From assembly GCF_050632745.1 (NCBI RefSeq), contig NZ_JBODSD010000004.1, positions 310,001 through 374,000 on the forward strand: a stretch of DNA of 64,000 bases, given 5' to 3'. This DNA is from Mumia sp050632745 (GTDB lineage Bacteria > Actinomycetota > Actinomycetes > Propionibacteriales > Nocardioidaceae). Position 1 is the stretch's first letter. Each line of letters opens with the position of its first letter. Below, one piece after another: positions 40,544-47,409 of the stretch. Under the pieces are notes generated by a model. The model was not told where the DNA came from. It ran no database searches and worked only from the letters and a program-made list of their open reading frames with translations. Made by a program: the position numbers and the translations under genes.

Positions 40544-42226
40544 TCAGGCGGGCGTGTCGGCCAGATCCTGCCGGCGGACGAGCGCGTCGGCCAGGGCCCA
40601 GGGGCGCCCGTCCACCACGTCGGTGCCGCGGGACACGAAGCGGTTGACCGCCTGCTCGGGGCGCAGCGTCGCCACGGTCACCGGGTCGTCGGCGAGCAGC
40701 GGCTCGGGCCGGCTGATGACGCCGGCGAACTGCCAGCCTCCGCTCCAGAGCGTGAAGTCGCCCGACAGCGGGACGAGCATGCCCGCACCGTGCTCGCCCG
40801 GGCGGGAGGCCACGGCGAGGTTGAGCCGGTTCTCCGCGGACCGCTCGAGGAGCAGCAGGTCGAGGTCGTGCGCGGCTGCCGTGGCGAACGGCACCGCGAC
40901 CACGTCGGCGTCCTGCAGCGCGGCGAGGCGGAACGTCTCCGGGTAGAGCGCGTCGTCACCCACCACGACCGCGAGCCGACCCCACGGGAGCTCGACCACG
41001 TCGAGCGCGTCGCCGAGCCGCGTCGCCCACGCCTCGTGCCGTGCACAGGCGTGCAGCTGGGGCTGGCGCGCCACGACGCCGTCGGCGCCGACCACCAGGC
41101 CCACGTGCTGGTCGCCGTCACGCACCGAGGTGACCGCGACCGCGGACGTCCCGGCGAGGGCGGCGCTCAGCGCGTCGGTGTCGAACGACGGTCCGGCGCC
41201 GGAGCCGACGACGCCGCCGGACCAGGCGGCGAGCTCGGGCAGGACCACCAGCGCGGCGCCGCCGTCGACGGCCTCGCGGACCAGGGCGATGACGTCGTCG
41301 CCGTCGCGCGGGGCGAGCACCGCGACCTCGACCGTCGCGGCACCGGCCTCGGCGCGCCGGCCGTGCGGCGCCTCGACGATGGCGCCGTAGAGCTCGGGTC
41401 GGCGGGACGCGAGGACGTCGGTCCCGTCCGCGCGGCGCTTCTCGTCGGCGCGGGCGACGTCGATGTCGGCCACGACGACCGCCTCACCGGCACGGGGGCC
41501 GCGGGCGACGACGGTGCCGTCGGGGGCGACGATCTGACTCTCCCCCGCGCCGTGCAGCAGGTCGGTCGGGACCCCCACGGCCTGGGCGACGGCCCCGATG
41601 CTGTGGTCGGGCACGAGCGGGCCGACCTTGTTCGCGGCGACGACCCAGACGCGGTTCTCGACCGCCCGCACCGGGATGTGGAGCGAGGCCTCGTCGAGCG
41701 CGAAGGAGTTGAGGCTGTTCAGGAGTATCTGCGCGCCACCGACGGCCAGCATCCGCGGGGTCTCGTTGATGACGCCGTCCATGCACGAGTAGAGCCCGAT
41801 CCGGCCCAGCGGCGTCTCGACCACCGGCGACGCCTCCGTCGCGGGGTCGAGGTGGTCGCGCTCGCTGCCCATGAGCACCTGCTTGTCGCTGGTCGCCAGC
41901 ACCGTGCCGTCGGGGCCGACGAGGACGTTGCTCCCGGTCGTGCGTCCGTCCTCCTGCGCGAGCGTGCAGTTCACGAGGAGGTAGATCCCGTGCCTGGCGG
42001 CCGTCTCGGCGAGCGTGCCGACGAACGCGCCGTCGAGCGTCTCCGCCTTGCGACGCGCGTGCTCGCGGTCGGCGTACCACGACACGTGGTTGCCGAACTC
42101 AGGCAGCACGACGATCTGGGCACCCTGGCCAGCAGCCTCGTCCACGAGGCGGACGGCGGCGGCGAGATTGGTCTCGACGTCCTCGGTGGCGGCGAGCTGG
42201 ACGGCGGCTACGCGAACGATTGTCAT
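40544..42226 (-). CDS. Nitrilase-superfamily protein with two carbon-nitrogen hydrolase domains
   Basis: A 560-residue protein, about twice the usual size. The first domain (1-265) has the full triad E43 (LPEFGNH), K115 (ATSDKQVLM) and C148 (GLYSCMDG), so it should hydrolyse an amide or nitrile. The second (about 300-545) has the same fold pattern (ALVVLPELAAWSG, ENRLNLAVAS) but the Cys position reads VVGDDALYPE, so it is probably inactive. The ATG at 42226 begins MTIVRVAAVQLA, as is typical. It may remove an amide left after imide opening. The island element lies just upstream, shared with the MFS gene. Confidence 0.85.
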   Translation of the reverse strand: MTIVRVAAVQLAATEDVETNLAAAVRLVDEAAGQGAQIVVLPEFGNHVSWYADREHARRKAETLDGAFVGTLAETAARHGIYLLVNCTLAQEDGRTTGSNVLVGPDGTVLATSDKQVLMGSERDHLDPATEASPVVETPLGRIGLYSCMDGVINETPRMLAVGGAQILLNSLNSFALDEASLHIPVRAVENRVWVVAANKVGPLVPDHSIGAVAQAVGVPTDLLHGAGESQIVAPDGTVVARGPRAGEAVVVADIDVARADEKRRADGTDVLASRRPELYGAIVEAPHGRRAEAGAATVEVAVLAPRDGDDVIALVREAVDGGAALVVLPELAAWSGGVVGSGAGPSFDTDALSAALAGTSAVAVTSVRDGDQHVGLVVGADGVVARQPQLHACARHEAWATRLGDALDVVELPWGRLAVVVGDDALYPETFRLAALQDADVVAVPFATAAAHDLDLLLLERSAENRLNLAVASRPGEHGAGMLVPLSGDFTLWSGGWQFAGVISRPEPLLADDPVTVATLRPEQAVNRFVSRGTDVVDGRPWALADALVRRQDLADTPA

Positions 42227-42234
42227 GGCAGAAC

Positions 42235-42250
42235 CATATATCCTTCTACG
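42235..42250. promoter_or_regulatory. Island element between nitrilase and MFS genes
   Basis: CATATATCCTTCTACG lies in the 74-base divergent gap, nine bases from the nitrilase start. CATATATC is shared with the element at 7613-7626. TAGAAT-like TAGAAGG and TATATGG on the minus strand may include a -10. Confidence 0.45.
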
Positions 42251-42300
42251 ATTCTGCCCTAGACTTTCCCCGACACCCATGCCGACAAGAGGAGCCGGAC

Positions 42301-43701
42301 GTGAGTGAACCGACCGAGCCGAGAGCGCCGGAGCACAGCCCCCCGCCCGTGGACGGAGGACGGACGACCGTCCCGCTCGCGGCGTTCGTCGGGCGCCCGC
42401 CGGTCGAGGTGGACCTGCAGCGCCCCGCTCCCTTCGGGTGGTGGGCCGCGATCGTGATCGCCCTCGTGGCGTTCATCGACCGGGTCGAGGTCAACCTGAT
42501 CGCGGGCGCGCTGCCGGCGATCCAGGAGGAGTTCGGGTTCAGCGACACGTGGGCGGGCGCGATCCCGACGGCCGCCGCCATCGCAGGAGTCGTGCTGCTG
42601 CTGCCCGCCGGACGCCTCGCCGACACCGGCCGGCGCTCCGGGATCGTGGCGCTCGTCGTCCTCGTCTGGGCGGCCTGCTCCGTGCTGAGCGGTCTCGCCA
42701 CGACCTTCGCCCTCTTCTTCGTCACCCGCATCATGCTCGGCGCTGCGGGCCAGCTCTACAACCCCCCGGCGTCCAGCCTGCTCGCCGACTACTACCCGGG
42801 AAGCACCCGCGGCAAGGCGTACGGCCTGGAGCGCGCCGGCTACTACATGGGCCTCCCGGTCGGCGTCGCCCTCGGCGGAGCGGTCGCCGAGGCCCTCGAC
42901 TGGCGCTCGGTGTTCTTCATCGTCGCGGTGCCCGGCGTGCTCGTCGCGGCGCTCGTCCTCACGCTGAAGGAGCCGGTCCGCGGGATCGGCGACCGCATCG
43001 ACCGTCTCCGCGGCGGGAGCGCGACCAGCGCCGCCGAGCCCACCGCCCCCGGTGGCGAGCGCCCGGCCGTGCTCGCCGAGGCCAAGAGCCTGCTCTCGAT
43101 CGGCACGCTGCGCGGAGTGATCATCAGCCTCGCGCTGCTCTACCTCGGGCTCGGCGGCCTCTTCTACTGGCTCCCCACGCTCCTCGAGCGCACCGAGTCG
43201 CTGTCGTACGACACAGCCGCGGGGCTGGCCGGCGGCGTCGGCGGTATGGGGATCGTCGTCGGCATCATCCTCGGCAGCCGCATCGGCGACCGTGGCCACG
43301 GCGTACGCCCGGGCTGGCGGATCCGGACCAGCATCTGGTTCCTCCTGGTCGGCGCCCTCGCGATCACCGGTGTCGTCGTGCTGCCGGGCCTCGGACTGCG
43401 CGTGGCGCTCGTGGCGCTGTCCTGCGTCGGGTTCGCCGGTGCGATCCCCAACCTGACAGCGGCCTCGGCCGATGTCGTCCCCGCCGAGCGGCGCGGGCTC
43501 GGGTTCGCGCTCGTCCAGTTCCTGCTCACGCTCGGTGGCGCGGGCGGACCGCTGCTGATCGGGGTGGTGTCCGACGTGACGGGCTCGATCAACACCGCGT
43601 TCCTCGCGCTGGTGCCCCCGCTGTTCGCGAGCGTGCTCGTGCTGCGGTGGGCGGCGGCGACGTACGACGACGACGCGGCGAAGACCCTCTCGGGTCGCTG
43701 A
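42301..43701 (+). CDS. MFS transporter, organic-anion/aromatic-acid permease type
   Basis: A 466-residue major facilitator with 12 predicted helices. After an N-terminal cytoplasmic extension of about 45 residues come FIDRVEVNLIAGALPAIQEE in helix 1, GRLADTGRRSGIV (the loop 2-3 motif) and helix 4-5 YLGLGGLFYWLP in the second half. The GTG at 42301 follows GAGGAG by 6 bases; in-frame codons upstream overlap the control region. It could import acids or export end products. The gene ends at a strong bidirectional hairpin. Confidence 0.88.
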   Translation: MSEPTEPRAPEHSPPPVDGGRTTVPLAAFVGRPPVEVDLQRPAPFGWWAAIVIALVAFIDRVEVNLIAGALPAIQEEFGFSDTWAGAIPTAAAIAGVVLLLPAGRLADTGRRSGIVALVVLVWAACSVLSGLATTFALFFVTRIMLGAAGQLYNPPASSLLADYYPGSTRGKAYGLERAGYYMGLPVGVALGGAVAEALDWRSVFFIVAVPGVLVAALVLTLKEPVRGIGDRIDRLRGGSATSAAEPTAPGGERPAVLAEAKSLLSIGTLRGVIISLALLYLGLGGLFYWLPTLLERTESLSYDTAAGLAGGVGGMGIVVGIILGSRIGDRGHGVRPGWRIRTSIWFLLVGALAITGVVVLPGLGLRVALVALSCVGFAGAIPNLTAASADVVPAERRGLGFALVQFLLTLGGAGGPLLIGVVSDVTGSINTAFLALVPPLFASVLVLRWAAATYDDDAAKTLSGR

Positions 43702-43708
43702 CCCACGA

Positions 43709-43756
43709 ACGCCAGGAGGCGCTGCCGACCCGAGTGTCGGCAGCGCCTCCTGGCGT
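43709..43756. terminator. Bidirectional terminator, 21-base perfect stem
   Basis: Arms 43709-43729 and 43736-43756 are perfectly complementary around a 6-base loop (CCGAGT). The convergent MFS gene ends at 43701 and the cupin gene at 43768, so it serves both. Confidence 0.8.
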
Positions 43757-43767
43757 CGTACGGGCGG

Positions 43768-44346
43768 TCAGGCCCAGTGGCGGACGACGGCCACGCCCTC
43801 ACCGGCCGGGGCCGCCTCGCCGGCCCCGAGGTGGGCCCAGCGACCGAGCGACGGCCAGTAGACGTCCACCTCGTGGTCGAAGCTGCCGAGGTCCGCGCCG
43901 TCGACCTGCTCGACCGAGCCCGACAGCGTTCCCCCGCCCGCCCGGACGGTGCCGGGCGCGAGATCGGAGACGGTGAGCGTCCCGGGCTCGTCGGCCGGAC
44001 CCTCGGTCCACCCCCCGGCCGCGCCGCTGAACCAGACGAGCGCGCGGGTCTCGTCCTCGGTCCCCGTCTGCGACCGGGTCGCCCGCGGCTCGACCACCAG
44101 GAGCTGCCCCGGACGGCACGTGCTGCCGCTCATCGAGAGCGCGCCCTCGAGGACGAGCATCTCCTCGCCCGCCGGCTGGTGGCCGGTCATCGCACGCTGC
44201 CACCCGGCGGGGAACCGGACGAAGACCGTGCGGGAGGTGGCGTCGGCGGACTGGTACAGCAGCACCATCTCCGCCTTCTGGTCGGCGCCGGCAGGGGCGA
44301 AGCTCGCCCACTCCAGCGCGTCGTCGAACAGGTCCTGGTCGTTCAC
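43768..44346 (-). CDS. Cupin-domain protein
   Basis: A 192-residue protein with a double cupin-like beta sandwich: VRFPAGWQRAMTGHQPAGEEMLVLEGAL (motif 1 region, with H and E ligands) and a following GQLLVVEPRATRSQ. A second weaker repeat ends in VDVYWPSLGRW and GVAVVRHWA. Cupins of this type can be dioxygenases, isomerases or sensors such as ChrR. GTG at 44346 follows AGAAGGAG and overlaps the amidohydrolase stop. It closes the three-gene operon of CoA-transferase, amidohydrolase and cupin; substrate unknown. Confidence 0.72.
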   Translation of the reverse strand: MNDQDLFDDALEWASFAPAGADQKAEMVLLYQSADATSRTVFVRFPAGWQRAMTGHQPAGEEMLVLEGALSMSGSTCRPGQLLVVEPRATRSQTGTEDETRALVWFSGAAGGWTEGPADEPGTLTVSDLAPGTVRAGGGTLSGSVEQVDGADLGSFDHEVDVYWPSLGRWAHLGAGEAAPAGEGVAVVRHWA

Positions 44347-45002
44347 GGTCGAGCTCCTTCTGAGGTCGGGACGGGGGTTTCTCGCAGGTGGGCCACGACG
44401 GCGTCGAGGCCGACCACGTCGGCGTACTTCGCGTCGAGGTCGAAGAGGTTGTGCTCGTGGACCTGGGCGTCCCGGTCGCCGCAGGCCTCCGGCACGACCA
44501 CCGGCCGGAACCCGTGCTGGAGCGCGTCGGTCGCCGTCGCACGGACGCAGCCGCTGGTCGAGAAGCCGACCACCACGACGGTGTCGACGCCCCAGGCCCT
44601 CAGGGTCGAGGCGAGCGACGTCCCGAAGAACGCGGACGCGTACTGCTTGGAGACCACGACCTCGCCCTCGACCGGCGCCGGGTCCTCCGGGAACGCGGCC
44701 CACGGGGAGCCCGCCTCGAAGGCGGCGAGGGCCGGGACCTTGCGGCGGAACAGCCCACCGTCGGCACCGCCGGCCATCAGCCGCACCTCGGTGAAGACCA
44801 CCGGCACACCACCGGCGCGCGCGGCCGCGACCACCTCCGACGCCGCCGCGCGCGCCCGCTCGAAACGCCCGTCGGCGTCGCTCAGGGGCGACCGCGGGTC
44901 CAGGTAGGCGGTGACGATGTCCACCACCACCACCGCGGGGCGTGCACCGAAGCCCAGGCGGCCGAGGAACCCGGCCGCGGTGTAGTCGTCGCCGCGCGAC
45001 AT
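44343..45002 (-). CDS. Isochorismatase-fold cysteine hydrolase (maleamate amidase-like)
   Basis: A 219-residue cysteine hydrolase with the triad D28 (VVVVDIVTAYLDP), K119 (VVSKQYASAFFGT) and C152 (GFSTSGCVRATATDA). The GCVRATATDALQHGF and VPEACGDR segments are those of N-carbamoylsarcosine amidase and maleamate amidase (NicF type), rather than of nicotinamidase. It would release ammonia from a maleamate-like half amide, the expected product of imide opening by the enzyme at 2634..4100. Its ATG shares a base with the stop of the CoA-transferase gene (TGATG). Confidence 0.87.
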   Translation of the reverse strand: MSRGDDYTAAGFLGRLGFGARPAVVVVDIVTAYLDPRSPLSDADGRFERARAAASEVVAAARAGGVPVVFTEVRLMAGGADGGLFRRKVPALAAFEAGSPWAAFPEDPAPVEGEVVVSKQYASAFFGTSLASTLRAWGVDTVVVVGFSTSGCVRATATDALQHGFRPVVVPEACGDRDAQVHEHNLFDLDAKYADVVGLDAVVAHLRETPVPTSEGARP

Positions 45003-46210
45003 CAGATCACGCCGGCCTCGGCCAGCGCCGTCCGCTCGTCGTCGGTGAGGCCGAGCAGCTCGCCGTACACCTCGTCGTTGTGCTCGCCCAGGGCCGGCCC
45101 GGTCCACCGGATGCCGCCGGGGGTGCCGGACAGGCGCGGGACGACGTTCGGCATCGCGAGGGTGCCGAAGGTCTTGTCCGGCACGCGGACGACGGCCTCG
45201 CGCGCCGCGTAGTGCGGGTCCTTCAGCATGTCGGCGGCGCGGAAGATGCGGCCGGCCGGGACCCCGGACTCGTGCAGCAGGGTCAGCAGCGCTTCGGCGT
45301 CGTGCTTGGCGGTCCAGTCGGCGATGCGCTGGTCGAGCTCCTCCTGGTGGGCGCCGCGGGCGCCGTGGGTCGCGTACGACGGCAGCTCGGCGAGCTCCGG
45401 CTCCCCCATGACCGCGGCGAGGCGGGTGAAGACGGTGTCCTGGTTCGCGGCGATGAGGATCGTGTGCCCGTCGGCCGTCGGGTAGACGTTGCTCGGCGCG
45501 ACGTTGGGCAGGATCGGGCCGGTCCGCTCGCGCTGGTAGCCGGCGACGTCCCACTCGGTCACCAGACTCTCGGTCATCGCGAGCACGGCCTCGTAGATCG
45601 CGCTGTCGACGACCTGGCCCTCCCCGGTCCGCTCACGGTGCAGGAGTGCGGCGAGCGTACCGACGGTCGCGTGGGTCGCGGCGAGGGAGTCGCCGATCGA
45701 CAGGCCGGTCCGCGACGGCGGACGGTCCGGCTCTCCGGTGATGTAGCGCAGCCCGCCCATGGCCTCGCCGATGGAGCCGTAGCCGGCACGCTCGGCGTAC
45801 GGGCCGGTCTGGCCGTAGCCGCTGACCCGGACCAGGACGATCCCCGGGTTGCGCTCCTTGAGCCGCTCGTAGCCGAGGTTCCACCTCTCGAGCGTGCCCG
45901 GGCGGAAGTTCTCGAGGACCACGTCGGCGTGCTCGACGAGGCGGAGGAACAGCTCCTGACCCTCGGGGCGACGCAGGTCCAGGGTCACCGAGCGCTTGTT
46001 GCGGGCGACGACCGGCCACCACAGCGAGTGGCCGTGCGGCTTCTCGCGCCCCCACTGCCGCATCGGGTCCCCGACGCCGGGGGCCTCGACCTTGACGACG
46101 TCGGCGCCGAGGTCTCCCATCAGCTGACCGGCAAAGGGTCCCGCGAGCAGCTGGCCCGCCTCCACGACACGCACCCCGGCGAGTGCGCCGGGCGTCTGAT
46201 CCGTTGACAT
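45002..46210 (-). CDS. Family III (CaiB/BaiF) CoA-transferase
   Basis: A 402-residue CoA-transferase of the formyl-CoA/succinyl-CoA acid type. LAGPFAGQLMGDLGADVVKV at the N-terminus, the catalytic Asp in GLSIGDSLAATHA near residue 173 and PHYAAREAVVRVPD near the end are characteristic. It would move CoA to a dicarboxylic or branched acid, as in itaconate, mesaconate or 2-methylmalate pathways, which fits the HMG-CoA-lyase-family aldolase encoded divergently. First gene of the 46210-43768 operon; the ATG at 46210 lies six bases from the island element. Confidence 0.9.
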   Translation of the reverse strand: MSTDQTPGALAGVRVVEAGQLLAGPFAGQLMGDLGADVVKVEAPGVGDPMRQWGREKPHGHSLWWPVVARNKRSVTLDLRRPEGQELFLRLVEHADVVLENFRPGTLERWNLGYERLKERNPGIVLVRVSGYGQTGPYAERAGYGSIGEAMGGLRYITGEPDRPPSRTGLSIGDSLAATHATVGTLAALLHRERTGEGQVVDSAIYEAVLAMTESLVTEWDVAGYQRERTGPILPNVAPSNVYPTADGHTILIAANQDTVFTRLAAVMGEPELAELPSYATHGARGAHQEELDQRIADWTAKHDAEALLTLLHESGVPAGRIFRAADMLKDPHYAAREAVVRVPDKTFGTLAMPNVVPRLSGTPGGIRWTGPALGEHNDEVYGELLGLTDDERTALAEAGVI

Positions 46211-46215
46211 GGGCC

Positions 46216-46235
46216 AGATCGTATATCAGATAGAC
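46216..46235. promoter_or_regulatory. Island element between CoA-transferase and lyase genes
   Basis: AGATCGTATATCAGATAGAC in the 58-base divergent gap. GATCGTATATC differs from GATCATATATC (7616-7626) at one base. It is six bases from the CoA-transferase start and 34 from the lyase start, so it probably overlaps both promoters. Confidence 0.5.
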
Positions 46236-46268
46236 TCTGCACGCCCAGGCTTCCCCCAGGAGGACGCG

Positions 46269-47186
46269 ATGACACCGAGCACCCCGCCCCCGACGGTCGA
46301 GATCGTCGAGGTCGCCCCGCGCGACGGACTGCAGAACGAGGCCCGGATCTTGCCGACACCGGTCAAGGCCGAGCTCGTCCGCCGCAGCCTCGACGCGGGC
46401 GTGCGCCGGATCGAGGTGACCGCCTTCGCCCGTCCCGACCGGGTGCCGCAGATGGCCGACGCGGAGGCGCTGATGGCCGAGGTCCGCGACGACCCGCGGC
46501 TCAGCGCGATCGGTCTGGTCCTGAACCGGCGCGGGCTCGACCGGGCGATCGCCGCGGGGTGCGACGAGGTCACCGTGGTCGTCGTGTCGTCCGAGGGCCT
46601 CGCGGTGCGCAACCAGGGTGTGGGGACGTACGACCAGGTGGCCGCGTGGCACGCGATCGCCCCGGTCGCGCGCGAAGCCGGGCTCAAGACCTCGGTGATC
46701 CTGGCGGCGGCGCTCGGGTGCCCCTTCGAAGGCGAGGTGCCGGCGAGCCGGGTGCTCGAGGTCGCCGAGGCGGTGGTGCAGGAGGCGCCGGACGAGCTCG
46801 CGATCGCCGACACGATCGGCGTCGGCGTGCCCGCCCAGGTCGGCGACCTCGTCGCGGGCCTCGGCGCGCTGGCTCCCGGCGTGCCGCTACGTGCGCACTT
46901 CCACAACACGCGCAACACCGGGTACGCCAACGCGCTCGCGGCGGTGCAGGCAGGTGTGTCGGTCCTCGACGCCTCTGCCGGCGGGATCGGCGGCTGCCCG
47001 TTCGCCCCCGGGGCGACGGGCAACGTGGCGACCGAGGACCTGCTCTACCTGCTCCACCGGTCGGGTTTCAGCACCGGTGTCGATCCGGAGCCGGTGGCCG
47101 CGACCGGCGCGTGGATCGCGGACCAGCTGGGGCTCGCGCAGGCGCCCGCCCAGCTCGGGCGCGCCGGGTGGTTCCCCGCGGCCTGA
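46269..47186 (+). CDS. HMG-CoA lyase family aldolase
   Basis: A 305-residue enzyme of the HMG-CoA lyase group. VEIVEVAPRDGLQNE at the N-terminus gives the RDG catalytic region, LRAHFHNTRNTGYANA the metal-binding HxH, and GGIGGCPFAPGATGNVATEDL the Cys-containing lid. All expected catalytic residues are present, in contrast to the related barrel at 35730..37058. It would split 3-hydroxy-3-methylglutaryl-CoA or a citramalyl-type CoA ester into an acyl-CoA and a keto acid. CAGGAGGACGCG precedes the ATG. With the divergent CoA-transferase it forms an acid-activation and cleavage pair. Confidence 0.9.
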   Translation: MTPSTPPPTVEIVEVAPRDGLQNEARILPTPVKAELVRRSLDAGVRRIEVTAFARPDRVPQMADAEALMAEVRDDPRLSAIGLVLNRRGLDRAIAAGCDEVTVVVVSSEGLAVRNQGVGTYDQVAAWHAIAPVAREAGLKTSVILAAALGCPFEGEVPASRVLEVAEAVVQEAPDELAIADTIGVGVPAQVGDLVAGLGALAPGVPLRAHFHNTRNTGYANALAAVQAGVSVLDASAGGIGGCPFAPGATGNVATEDLLYLLHRSGFSTGVDPEPVAATGAWIADQLGLAQAPAQLGRAGWFPAA

Positions 47187-47220
47187 GGCGACGTCGTACG
47201 ACCCCCGTCCGCTCGCCTCC

Positions 47221-47310
47221 ACTCAGCGACGCTCTGCCCAACTCGGCGACGCATCCCGCCGTCGCCGAGTAGTCCCCGCCGTCGCTGAGTAGTCCCCGCC
47301 GTCGCTGAGT
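47221..47310. repeat. Five-copy short repeat, about 20-base period, in two orientations
   Basis: ACTCAGCGACG (47221) and ACTCGGCGACG (47241) are followed by complementary copies CGTCGCCGAGT (47260), CGTCGCTGAGT (47280) and CGTCGCTGAGT (47300). The last two units share a 20-base repeat with AGTCCCCGC. It lies in the 223-base gap between the lyase gene and ffh and marks the island boundary. It could form a hairpin. Confidence 0.7.
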
Positions 47311-47342
47311 GCGGGGCGACCGGAGGTCGGCTGCGCCGATCG

Positions 47343-47387
47343 TCGATGAGGGGTCCCGACCCGCCCGTGGTCGGAACCCCTCATCGA
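47343..47387. terminator. Hairpin terminator after ffh
   Basis: TCGATGAGGGGTCCCGACC (47343-47361) pairs with GGTCGGAACCCCTCATCGA (47369-47387) with one mismatch, around a 7-base loop. It lies 23 bases beyond the ffh stop on the minus strand and may also stop the lyase transcript. Confidence 0.75.
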
Positions 47388-47409
47388 ACCGTGCTGGTCA
47401 CCGCGAGAC

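Noticed and set aside
47221..47310. CRISPR-like array because of the regular 20-base spacing
   Set aside because: Units are about 11 bases, spacers are too short and repeated, orientation changes within the array, and no cas gene is near.
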